Shown here piece by piece: positions 56,676-63,966 of a DNA stretch of 64,000 nt. The stretch spans positions 323,166 through 387,165 of the forward strand of contig DBYR01000014.1 of NCBI GenBank assembly GCA_002310215.1, written 5' to 3'. How positions within the stretch are numbered: the stretch's first letter is position 1; the number at the start of each line of letters is the position of its first letter. Made by a program: the position numbers and the translations under genes. The notes beneath the pieces were generated by a model. It searched no databases and was not told the DNA's origin. It saw only the letters and a program-made list of their open reading frames with translations. The stretch is from Bacteroidales bacterium UBA1181. GTDB lineage: Bacteria > Bacteroidota > Bacteroidia > Bacteroidales > Paludibacteraceae.

Positions 56676-56792
56676 ATGAATGAACTGGAGGACAACATCT
56701 ATTTCGCATTCACCCTACAAGGGAATAATGGTGAGAAAAGACAAATCTTTGACACGATCACGGCAAAGAAAAACACGATAGTTTTATACTGA
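56676..56792 (+). pseudogene. 38-codon fragment resembling a redoxin-domain gene start
   Basis: ATG 56676 to TGA 56790 encodes 38 residues whose second half, FTLQGNNGEKRQIFDTITA then KKNTIVLY, resembles the first strands of AhpC/TSA-redoxin or DUF5106-like thioredoxin domains (normally followed by FxxPxCxxC). The frame ends at the point where the catalytic Cys would follow, and a palindromic repeat starts 6 bp later. Probably a truncated gene remnant. A second scrap (MLNRIFEKFQEGF from 56596) lies just upstream. Low certainty. Confidence 0.35.
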
Positions 56793-56797
56793 TCATT

Positions 56798-56825
56798 GTT
56801 AGAGACGTACGGCCGTGCTCTCTAC
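56798..56825. repeat. Palindromic repeat copy 2 (imperfect)
   Basis: GTTAGAGACGTACGG on the left against CCGTGCTCTCTAC on the right: the same element as 56467-56494, with mismatches in the stem. It lies between the gene fragment and the end of crcB. Confidence 0.65.
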
Positions 56826-56842
56826 GGTCAGACAACGTCAAA

Positions 56843-57250
56843 TTACATGGAAATATAAACGTTATTGAACCCATAATAACCCAACGCAACGAATGCTATG
56901 CCGGCGATGACACTCAAAGCGATATATCCCGCAAAACCCCAGAAATTTCCCGATTGAAGCATCATCAGAGCCTCTTTCGAGAAGGTTGAGAACGTGGTGA
57001 AACCGCCACAGAGTCCAACGGTCAAAAACAAGGCCCATTTGCCGCCTTCGCTGGCGCTTCGGCTGAAGATTCCCCATAATAGACCAATCAGAAAGCAACC
57101 TGCCAGATTTACGGCAAGGGTCGCCCAAGGGAACCCTTTGCCGATGCCTTTCATCATCACGGAGACAAGATACCTTGCCGCTCCACCGATGAAACTTCCG
57201 GCCCCTACGACCGCAATATTTTTAATGATATCTAAATCCATTGAAATCAA
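56843..57250 (-). CDS. crcB: Fluoride channel CrcB (Fluc)
   Basis: 135 residues, four membrane helices, standard Fluc size. Signature segments GAGSFIGGAARY, NLAGCFLIGL and GLCGGFTTFSTFS (the polar track and Phe-box residues) are intact. It forms a dual-topology dimer that exports fluoride. ATG 57250 (or 57241) is the start. I looked for a fluoride riboswitch in the ~80-nt leader and found no convincing match. It is bracketed by palindromic repeats (56798-56825 and 57284-57311). Confidence 0.92.
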   Translation of the reverse strand: MISMDLDIIKNIAVVGAGSFIGGAARYLVSVMMKGIGKGFPWATLAVNLAGCFLIGLLWGIFSRSASEGGKWALFLTVGLCGGFTTFSTFSKEALMMLQSGNFWGFAGYIALSVIAGIAFVALGYYGFNNVYISM

Positions 57251-57283
57251 TTTGTTAATGTATATTCATGCCGTTATTCCATT

Positions 57284-57311
57284 GTGGAGACGCAATGTAT
57301 TGCGTCTCTAC
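57284..57311. repeat. Palindromic repeat copy 3
   Basis: GTGGAGACGCAAT pairs with ATTGCGTCTCTAC (13-bp arms, 2-nt loop, one G-T pair). It is the same family as the two copies at 56.5 and 56.8 kb. It lies in the crcB leader, 34 bp before the ATG. Confidence 0.7.
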
Positions 57312-57333
57312 GGTAATCCGCCTAACGACATAG

Positions 57334-58632
57334 CTAAATAAACATAGCCAAATAGATAGGCATCGTTATCTTCTTATCCTCAACACCCACATTGCAGTTG
57401 CCAAACTTATATCCTTCAACCACCCCACTCCATGTAAGTACTGTGTTGAGCGACTGCGTACGACCATTTTTGGCTTTCACCTCCAATGGCAGAGGATTTA
57501 TCCCTGATGTAAGCACGAACTCAATCTCCACAGACGAATCGTCTTTTTTGTAGAAATAGAGAGGATATTTTTTCTTGTGTAATATATCCGCCATCAGATT
57601 CTCAAAGATACCTCCCTTGGCAGGACCTGTCAAGGTGTCCTCCATCAAGGCTGCCTTCATCTCAAAACCATACATGAATGTCAATAACCCTATGTCGCTC
57701 ATGTAGATGCGAAACTGATCCTCACGTACGTATGCGGACAGAGGGAACTGCAAAGTGGACAAGTTATAGCAATATGAGACAATGCCCGCATCCCTCAACC
57801 AATCCAATGCATTGACGAATTTGCGGGCCGTACCGTTACGTTCCACCACCGAATATTGGAATTTCGTGTTCTCTTTCGCTAATTGACGTGGAATAGATAG
57901 AAAACAGTTCCTCGCTTTGGTCCGCTCAGTTGCCTCTGCATATTTCGCTATATCATTCAAATATGCAGAAATAATCTTCTCCTGCTCCTGATGGACTATG
58001 CCAAAGTTATGGCTGTCAACAAACTGATTGACAACTGCCGGCATTCCTCCCACAATCATATATTCGCGGAGATACTCCATCATTTTTCGATGGATGGATT
58101 CGTCCACCTTGGTTCTATTCATGAAATGTTCTCTTAACGATTCTATCACATCCTCAGACAATCCGATAGCCCACAAGTATTCCTCGAAATCCAATGAATA
58201 CATATTAACTTGACGCTCATAACCGACAGGAAACGATGAGACAGACTTATAGTTTACGCCCAGCAACGAACCTGATGCTATAACGTCGTAGGTGTCGTCG
58301 ATCGCCCAAAATTTCAACGACGTGCGAGCCTGCGGACAGGCTTGGATTTCGTCCAGGAAAATCAAAGTCTTATGAGGAATGAATCGCGCAGTCGGAATAT
58401 GGACAGAAATCCTTTTTATCATTTCCGCAACTGTCAATTCACCATCAAAAGCGGATTTCAATGCTGGGAATTGCTCGAAATTCAGTTCCACAAACGATTC
58501 GTAGTTGTTTTTCGCAAATTCCTCTATCGTGAATGTTTTGCCTATCTGACGGGCTCCACACACTAAAAGGCACTCCTTTTGCTTGACCGACTTCCACTCT
58601 TTTAGATATTCTGTAAACTTGCGCTTTAACAT
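57334..58632 (-). CDS. AAA ATPase with C-terminal DUF4143
   Basis: 432 residues. N-terminal P-loop ATPase (AAA_14): Walker A GARQIGKTFTI (about residues 26-36) and Walker B LIFLDEIQACPQA. The C-terminal DUF4143 domain is indicated by AEATERTKARNCFLSIPRQLAKEN (split), NALDWLRDAGIV and IYMSDIGLLTFMYG. The family is large and mobile in Bacteroidota; its role is unknown and some members are suspected antitoxin or defence parts. Three 32-nt-spaced direct repeats sit 40 bp upstream of its start and may regulate it. Confidence 0.85.
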   Translation of the reverse strand: MLKRKFTEYLKEWKSVKQKECLLVCGARQIGKTFTIEEFAKNNYESFVELNFEQFPALKSAFDGELTVAEMIKRISVHIPTARFIPHKTLIFLDEIQACPQARTSLKFWAIDDTYDVIASGSLLGVNYKSVSSFPVGYERQVNMYSLDFEEYLWAIGLSEDVIESLREHFMNRTKVDESIHRKMMEYLREYMIVGGMPAVVNQFVDSHNFGIVHQEQEKIISAYLNDIAKYAEATERTKARNCFLSIPRQLAKENTKFQYSVVERNGTARKFVNALDWLRDAGIVSYCYNLSTLQFPLSAYVREDQFRIYMSDIGLLTFMYGFEMKAALMEDTLTGPAKGGIFENLMADILHKKKYPLYFYKKDDSSVEIEFVLTSGINPLPLEVKAKNGRTQSLNTVLTWSGVVEGYKFGNCNVGVEDKKITMPIYLAMFI

Positions 58633-58671
58633 ATATTCTTAAATATTTGATTACCACAAATATAAAACATA

Positions 58672-58756
58672 TTTTGCAGATTTTCGGAGGTTTTTTGCAA
58701 TAATTTTGCAGATTTTCGGAGGTTATTTTGCCAACATTTGCAGATTTTCGGAGGTT
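58672..58756. repeat. Three direct repeats on a 32-nt period upstream of the AAA/DUF4143 gene
   Basis: The core TTTGCAGATTTTCGGAGGTT occurs three times (58672-58692, 58704-58724, 58736-58756) at exactly 32-nt intervals, with unlike 11-nt spacers. The last copy ends one base before the stop of the AbiH gene. Three equal copies at about three helical turns suggests a protein-binding array (operator or replication/iteron-like site) rather than CRISPR. It lies between two minus-strand genes, in front of the ATPase start. Confidence 0.75.
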
Positions 58757-58757
58757 T

Positions 58758-59810
58758 TCACCTGCCAGAGTTGGCGGAATCGCATGTCTTGATGATCTGG
58801 AACGCATTGTTGTACAGCGAGCGCAGGTTGTTGCCCGTGAGCCGGTTCAGGTTCTTCTTGAGTTGGATCTCGGACGCATCGTCGTAGGTGTAGATGGTGA
58901 TTTTCCTATCCTTGTTGTCGAAATTGGTCACAAGGTACCTGAAGTATGGCTCGAAATATTGGCTGTCGCAATCTCCCAATGAATGTCCGTAGATGATCAC
59001 CTCGTCCGCCTCCATCAGATTCTTCAGGAGACGAGGCGGATTAAACTGCGAATCGAACGCCTTCTGCACGAAATCGTAGTCGCCGTAATCGCCATCCTTC
59101 GCTCCGATAATCACATGCCCATCCTGCAACGAACCGTGCATATACTGCACCTTCGCATCGTATTCGCTAATTTTCAGCGCATCAGTGGTTATCAGACTAC
59201 CCACCTTGGTATAGTTGAACGAATAGACAGAGGCGTTATCGTCCTCCAGAAAGTTCCGCAGAAGGCCTAGCACATAGGCCTCTTGCACGTGCGCCCTCTC
59301 CCCCACCTCATCCAGGTAATCGGCGAGGCCCTTCTCGATCATTTTCAGGGCGATTTCGTCGCGTTGTTCCCTCGTGTACTTGAAATAATCGTCGCTGTAA
59401 GGGAAGATGGGGTCTCCTCCCGACGGGGAAGACTGCAGTTTGCCCTCTTTCAGCATGTTCTGAACCATATCGCCCCAGAACTGAGGTTCGCCTTGCGGGA
59501 AGTCGCTGTAGGTGCGATAATATTTCACAATCTTCTCCTCGTCCTTCGAGTAGTAATCGTCCTTGGAGGGCTCCTTGGCGAACTCCTGCAGCGCATTCTC
59601 CAGGTCCAGCCAACGCACCTTATCCAACTCCTTCCCTAGCCTCTCGTTGAGGTATTTGATCAACGGCGCGGGATAATCCTTCGGGCAATACTTGCTGTCA
59701 TAGAAATCCTTGTAGATAGTGCGCCTACCCACCGCCAAATCGAACCCGTTGCCCAATATGAGCACCCTATGGAGCGTTTGTCCATCGTATGCCTCCCGGT
59801 TTTTATTCAT
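58758..59810 (-). CDS. AbiH-family abortive infection protein
   Basis: 350 residues, cytoplasmic. The AbiH pattern is intact: LILGNGFDLAVG (17-28), NYT (199-201), MHGS (224-227) and the C-terminal IIYGHSLGDCDSQYF (GHSLGDCD 275-282). AbiH was first defined as a lactococcal phage-abortive system; the motifs suggest a nucleotide-binding fold, the mechanism is unclear. No second defence gene is firmly known nearby, although the AAA/DUF4143 ATPase and repeats downstream could be partners. A -7 box lies about 29 bp upstream. Confidence 0.82.
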   Translation of the reverse strand: MNKNREAYDGQTLHRVLILGNGFDLAVGRRTIYKDFYDSKYCPKDYPAPLIKYLNERLGKELDKVRWLDLENALQEFAKEPSKDDYYSKDEEKIVKYYRTYSDFPQGEPQFWGDMVQNMLKEGKLQSSPSGGDPIFPYSDDYFKYTREQRDEIALKMIEKGLADYLDEVGERAHVQEAYVLGLLRNFLEDDNASVYSFNYTKVGSLITTDALKISEYDAKVQYMHGSLQDGHVIIGAKDGDYGDYDFVQKAFDSQFNPPRLLKNLMEADEVIIYGHSLGDCDSQYFEPYFRYLVTNFDNKDRKITIYTYDDASEIQLKKNLNRLTGNNLRSLYNNAFQIIKTCDSANSGR

Positions 59811-59838
59811 CTTCCCTCAATTCGTGAAACTGTTTCCT

Positions 59839-59846
59839 CAAAGATA
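59839..59846 (-). promoter_or_regulatory. AbiH gene -7 box
   Basis: TATCTTTG on the minus strand, exact TAnnTTTG match, 28 nt before the AbiH ATG. It argues that AbiH has its own promoter and is not only read through from the membrane gene upstream. Confidence 0.55.
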
Positions 59847-59874
59847 TAAAATATTTTTCAGAACAGCCATCCGA

Positions 59875-60195
59875 TCATAGGTCTAGGTTCAAAACAAAAG
59901 GCAGGAAAACGAAGAGGATAACACTGAGTGGGAGTGCGATCAACTCCGAGAGAAGCAAAACAATGGCTTTCCTGGACTGTTTCTCCGCAAAAAACGCCAC
60001 CATTTCGGTAATTGCGAAGATGAAACACACGATGGAAAGGAATGAAAAAACAACCAATATAGTTCCATATTGTCCATCGTCGTGCGGATTATAACACTGT
60101 ATCACAGCAGAAACAAGTCCAATAAGCAGATGCAATACCGGAAATATCCAATAATGCTGGGCGACCTTCTCCCTTATATTTTCTAATACTCCCAT
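59875..60195 (-). CDS. Small hypothetical membrane protein
   Basis: 106 residues with three hydrophobic helices (about 18-35, 44-70 and 80-103): FPVLHLLIGLVSAVIQC, ILVVFSFLSIVCFIFAITEMVAFF (split) and LIALPLSVILFVFLPFVLNL. No family recognised. It is 64 bp upstream of AbiH and 29 bp downstream of the GH5 gene on the same strand. Whether it belongs with AbiH or stands alone is open. Confidence 0.65.
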   Translation of the reverse strand: MGVLENIREKVAQHYWIFPVLHLLIGLVSAVIQCYNPHDDGQYGTILVVFSFLSIVCFIFAITEMVAFFAEKQSRKAIVLLLSELIALPLSVILFVFLPFVLNLDL

Positions 60196-60224
60196 GACAT
60201 CATATTTTTACACTAATATTTGAT

Positions 60225-61484
60225 TCAGAACGGATAGACGCCCTCGTTTGCGCCTTTCAGCAAGCCCTCCATGGCCCTTTGGTTTCCAACTGTACACTTG
60301 TCACGGTCGATCACGCTTTTTGATCCGTTCGGAGTATCCCATAACACGGGTACAATACCGTGATTCTTAGCGGTTTTGGTCAGGAAATAATAGTAGTCCG
60401 CACGACACTCCTCAAACTTGTCCTGCCATTCAGCGGATAGTTCACGGTTCATGATGGCGAACTCACCCATCACGACAGGTATACCCTTGTCGACAAATTT
60501 CGCTTTGATGGCGGAAAACTCGGATATGACTGTCTCCTCCGTATGCCAAGAGCAGGAACGATTCACACCGTCCACGATTATGTTCTGATAATCCTTCCCC
60601 CAGAACCAATGGGCGGGTCCCCAATCGGCATCTTCCTCCATCAACGCATAGGTGTATGGGTAGTAATGGAACTCCATCAGCAGGCGGTTCGGAACGACAT
60701 CGGTCGGCATGTAGTCATACTGCACGGCTTTGTCGGCCGCCGTCCCCGCGCATTGAATGACAAGGCAACGTGTTCCATTGTAGCCACCCGAGGCACGAAC
60801 TGTGTTGACGAAAGTTTGGTGATATGATTTGAGTATGGTGGCTTGCTCGTCGTTTTCTGTGTCTGGCTCGTTGGCACTGCAGAAGACCAAATGCTCGTCG
60901 TAGTTCTTGAAATGGGAGGCGATCTGTCTCCACAGGTTCTTCTGCGTTTTGTTCACAGAGGATTGCGAGGCTGCGTCCACATGCCTCTCCAGCCATCCCC
61001 CATCCCAATGGATGTTCAACAACACGTACAGACCGTCCTTTATGCAATAGTCCACCACCTCCTGTATGCGGTTCATCCACCATTCCGGTATGACACCGCC
61101 ATTCGCCTCCGCATAGGTGTTCCATGCCACAGGGATGCGCACGGTATTGAATCCAGCCTCTTTGTAGGCGTCGATGATCTGTTGCGTGATTTTCGGGCTA
61201 CCCCAACAGCTTTCGTTGCTGGAGGTCGTGGAACAGCCGACGGATTCGAACGTGTTGCCGATATTGCAGGCTAAGAACATCTTTGAGGCTAACTCTGCAG
61301 CCGTCATTTTCAGCTCCATATCAGCCGGTTCGTCGGACATGGAGAATGTGATGCTATCCACATCGGCCACATCAAACTGGGTGACGGAACCATCTTTCTG
61401 CCAAACATAAAAATAATCTTGCGCACTACTGCTGACATGCGCACAAATAGCACAAATGGCTATAAACAAACCTCTTATCTTCAT
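60225..61484 (-). CDS. Secreted GH5-family glycoside hydrolase (endoglucanase-like)
   Basis: 419 residues from ATG 61484. Signal peptide (LFIAICAICAHVSSSAQ). A small Bacteroidota N-terminal segment (VWQKDGSVTQFDVADVDSITFS, split) leads into the (beta/alpha)8 GH5 domain: NIGNTFE, RIPVAWNTY, NIHWDGGW. The acid/base is E206 in ANEPD and the nucleophile E341 in VMGEFAI. GH5 members cut cellulose, xyloglucan or mannan; the subfamily is not resolved here. No T9SS domain and no other polysaccharide-utilisation gene is visible nearby. Confidence 0.88.
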   Translation of the reverse strand: MKIRGLFIAICAICAHVSSSAQDYFYVWQKDGSVTQFDVADVDSITFSMSDEPADMELKMTAAELASKMFLACNIGNTFESVGCSTTSSNESCWGSPKITQQIIDAYKEAGFNTVRIPVAWNTYAEANGGVIPEWWMNRIQEVVDYCIKDGLYVLLNIHWDGGWLERHVDAASQSSVNKTQKNLWRQIASHFKNYDEHLVFCSANEPDTENDEQATILKSYHQTFVNTVRASGGYNGTRCLVIQCAGTAADKAVQYDYMPTDVVPNRLLMEFHYYPYTYALMEEDADWGPAHWFWGKDYQNIIVDGVNRSCSWHTEETVISEFSAIKAKFVDKGIPVVMGEFAIMNRELSAEWQDKFEECRADYYYFLTKTAKNHGIVPVLWDTPNGSKSVIDRDKCTVGNQRAMEGLLKGANEGVYPF

Positions 61485-61572
61485 AATAGTTTTTTTTAGG
61501 GAGGGATTAAGAACCAATCATCTGGTAAATCAACACTCCTCAAATTGACAATCGTTCGGTAAAGATATGAAT

Positions 61573-61608
61573 AAATTTACTATTTGACTATTTACGATTT
61601 ACTATTTT
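61573..61608. repeat. ATTTACTATTT-type AT-rich repeat, left of the paralogous-domain gene
   Basis: ATTTACTATTTGACTATTT followed by ACGATTTACTATTTT. The same motif (GATTTACTAT, ACAATTTACTATTTAT) recurs at 62644-62710, on the other side of the next gene. The rest of the 266-bp gap 61485-61750 holds a T-rich tract next to the GH5 start and no gene. Confidence 0.5.
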
Positions 61609-61750
61609 AGAATGTGGCGTATATGGATTTTATTCTCCTCTTCTAAAATCTTTGTGTAAACTATAGAAAAAAATATAAAATGGATGGTTGTCAATGATAA
61701 ATTGTATATATTCGTTTAAAATTACTCACTAATCATTAAAACTAACTATC

Positions 61751-62635
61751 ATGAGGAAACTTTTATTAACCCTTGTCACGTTGATTGTGGCCAGCGCCTC
61801 TAATTGGGCTCAGGAAACTGTTTTTCAACTCCATGACTCAACTGCCTATGATAAGGAGAAACACATGTACAATGTCACCCTCATCTCCGAGTTTGAAGGG
61901 GTAAAGCTTACGGTCAGTGGCAAAAACGGGAAGCATGATTATGTGGATTTAGGATTGCCAAGCGGTGTCTTATGGGCTACCTGCAACATTGGTGCGAAAT
62001 CACCGGTGGAAACGGGCGATTTTTTCTCTTGGGGAGAAATCAAGAAGAAAAAGGAATACAACTGGAACACATATAAGTGGTCGAAAATCACGAAAAACGG
62101 AACCTATAAGGACGCAAACGGGAAGGAAAAACCCGCTTATAAAAAAGTACAAACAAAATATTGCGCCAATAGCTACATCGAGTACGAAGGAAAGAAATAT
62201 GTGAAGAAAGGGGCGGATATGGACAGCCTGAGAACACTTCTCCCTGAGGATGACGCGGCCACCGCACAATGGGGAAATAAATGGCGCATGCCTACCATAG
62301 AGAATATGGAAGAGCTTATCGAATGGTGCGATTGGTTTTGGGTCCCAAACTATAACAAAACTAGCGTTGCAGGTATCATGGGCGTTTCAAAGAAGAATGA
62401 AAGCTTCATCTTTTTCCCTGCAGCAGGATTTATGTTTAACAAGTCCCTTAACGAAGTCGGCAAATTCGGAGCCTATTGGTCGTCTAACTTGGAAAAGAAC
62501 GTGGATTATATGCAAAACATGTTAGATCCTAGCGCCAAATCGATGGGATTCTATTTCGCATGGAGATGGGTACGCACCAATTGGGATGACCGTATGTTCG
62601 GCATGCTTGTCCGTGCGGTTTGCGACCCTAAATAA
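61751..62635 (+). CDS. Secreted protein with Fibrobacter/Bacteroidota paralogous (DUF1566-like) domain
   Basis: 294 residues, signal peptide ending SASNWAQ. The body matches a domain multiplied in Bacteroidota and Fibrobacter: VDLGLPSGVLWATCNIGA, then GDFFSWGEIKKK, WRMPTIENMEELI, FFPAAGF and GAYWSSNL (as in FISUMP/DUF1566 proteins). It resembles the N-terminal domain of the T9SS cargo at 65-1732. The function is not known. No sorting domain is visible, so it may remain periplasmic or be surface-tethered by other means. Confidence 0.75.
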   Translation: MRKLLLTLVTLIVASASNWAQETVFQLHDSTAYDKEKHMYNVTLISEFEGVKLTVSGKNGKHDYVDLGLPSGVLWATCNIGAKSPVETGDFFSWGEIKKKKEYNWNTYKWSKITKNGTYKDANGKEKPAYKKVQTKYCANSYIEYEGKKYVKKGADMDSLRTLLPEDDAATAQWGNKWRMPTIENMEELIEWCDWFWVPNYNKTSVAGIMGVSKKNESFIFFPAAGFMFNKSLNEVGKFGAYWSSNLEKNVDYMQNMLDPSAKSMGFYFAWRWVRTNWDDRMFGMLVRAVCDPK

Positions 62636-62643
62636 CCTTTTGT

Positions 62644-62710
62644 GATTTACTATATAGCTATTTACAATTTACTATTTATCATTTTGACATTTAACCATTT
62701 ACGGTTTATT
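62644..62710. repeat. ATTTACTATTT-type AT-rich repeat, right of the paralogous-domain gene
   Basis: Units GATTTACTAT, TATTTACAATTTACTATTTA and TTTAACCATTTACGGTTTATT run for about 65 bp after the gene stop, in the same orientation as the copy at 61573-61608. Confidence 0.5.
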
Positions 62711-62739
62711 AGCGCAGGAATGATTTTCTGGGCGGAGGA

Positions 62740-62779
62740 AACAAAGAGAGAGGGTTTTCCAATTCGGGAAACCCTCTCT
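62740..62779 (-). terminator. Terminator after the S1/P1-like gene
   Basis: A 14-bp stem: AGAGAGGGTTTTCC at 62747-62760 pairs (one G-T) with GGGAAACCCTCTCT at 62766-62779. On the minus strand it is followed by CTTTGTTT. It lies 26 bp after the stop of the 62806-63771 gene. Confidence 0.65.
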
Positions 62780-62805
62780 ATCTATTACGGTTCTTGTTAG
62801 ACTTC

Positions 62806-63771
62806 TTACTTCATCCACGACCGATACTTGATCCATACATGCAGCCAGATACGTGCGATGGAGTCTATGGCGTCGCTGAAAATCATCTTGTTATAGTCGT
62901 CGAAGTGTTGGCCCCACTCTGTCTGTTCCATGAATTCATTGATGCCCTGTGTGTTCTGGAACGTCAATGGTATCAGGTAATAGGAGAAGAGGTAGGAGTA
63001 TTGCGAGACACTGCTCATGTAGTCCCATGTGCTGGAGTTGCCACTTCCCCACCCGTGCACGTAAGGACGTGTCGCTATCTCCTCCATCACATCCATTATC
63101 AGTTTCGTAGGCGATGTCTGGAGCGGGTACCCGTCCGGCGCATAGTAGAAACGGTTGTTGTCCGTGTCGATCTTGAACGATTTTTTGATCTGGTCTTCCC
63201 ATTTTTTCTCGATGGCGCCATGAACGCCTTTCTCGTCGGAGAACGGACGGCTATCGCAGTGGAGCGGCATGTGGCAGTCCGCCACGTAATGGCTCAGGAT
63301 GAAGAACCGCAGGGCGATATGGTTGTTGGTCGTCGCGATAGGACAGCCGCGATCCTCCTTGAAAAGGGTCTTGAAATTGTCCACGATGCTATGGGCGATG
63401 GACTCGCAACGGTCGGCGCAGTTACCTTGCACGATGTCGTACGGACAATTGTAGAGCGCCGAGTACTTCTTCATCATGGCAGTAATGGAATGTGTGGCGG
63501 GCATGCCACGGAATGTGCTGTACTTTCCACCTTCGTTGGGTTGGTATTTGACGATATGGCTCGTGCTCATATCTTTGAAGACATCGTCCGGATACCATGC
63601 GCCTTCGATCACGAAGTCTCTGTAATCCATAAACCATTTCACGAGCGATTTGGCGTGTTTCCTGATATCCTCGTTTACTCCCTTTACCACAGTCGGGTCT
63701 GTTGTCGTGGCGATTGTCTCCAATCGTTTGATCGCCATAAAGGCAATCCACGCATGTGAATATTTCTTCAT
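62806..63771 (-). CDS. S1/P1 nuclease- or zinc phospholipase C-like protein
   Basis: 321 residues from ATG 63771; the frame is open 20 codons farther but the -7 box at 63801-63808 (minus strand) places the start here. Zinc-site residues can be seen: H6 and W8 (KKYSHAW) at the N-terminus, H161/D165/H167/H171 in SHYVADCHMPLHCD, and HGAIEKKWED after it, the pattern of S1/P1 nucleases and bacterial phospholipase C. There is no signal peptide from this start, unusual for either family. The substrate (nucleic acid or lipid) cannot be told. Confidence 0.65.
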   Translation of the reverse strand: MKKYSHAWIAFMAIKRLETIATTTDPTVVKGVNEDIRKHAKSLVKWFMDYRDFVIEGAWYPDDVFKDMSTSHIVKYQPNEGGKYSTFRGMPATHSITAMMKKYSALYNCPYDIVQGNCADRCESIAHSIVDNFKTLFKEDRGCPIATTNNHIALRFFILSHYVADCHMPLHCDSRPFSDEKGVHGAIEKKWEDQIKKSFKIDTDNNRFYYAPDGYPLQTSPTKLIMDVMEEIATRPYVHGWGSGNSSTWDYMSSVSQYSYLFSYYLIPLTFQNTQGINEFMEQTEWGQHFDDYNKMIFSDAIDSIARIWLHVWIKYRSWMK

Positions 63772-63800
63772 ATACTCCTTACCAATAAGTTTTCCTATTC

Positions 63801-63808
63801 CAAAGATA
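63801..63808 (-). promoter_or_regulatory. -7 box of the S1/P1-like gene
   Basis: TATCTTTG on the minus strand, exact TAnnTTTG match, 29 nt before ATG 63771. Confidence 0.55.
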
Positions 63809-63917
63809 TAAAAATAGGGACAATGCCGCATAAGGTGGGTAGAAAAAATACGAAATTTACGCCCTTCTGCGCGTTCGAAACGGTTGTTGTGGAGGGGAGT
63901 CCTGAATATAAGGAAAA

Positions 63918-63953
63918 GCCCCGCAGACGTGACGTATACGTTTCCTGCGGGGC
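63918..63953 (-). terminator. GC-rich terminator at the right edge
   Basis: GCCCCGCAG / CTGCGGGGC with an 18-nt loop. On the minus strand it is followed by TTTTCC, which fits termination of the gene that enters from the right edge. Confidence 0.65.
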
Positions 63954-63966
63954 GCTTTTAGATTTG

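Noticed and set aside
57251..57345. Fluoride riboswitch in the crcB leader
   Set aside because: I looked for the conserved pseudoknot segments on the minus strand and found none; the leader is instead occupied by a palindromic repeat.
58672..58756. 32-nt-period repeats as a CRISPR array
   Set aside because: Only three repeats of 20-21 bases with 11-base spacers and no cas genes; the geometry is not that of CRISPR.
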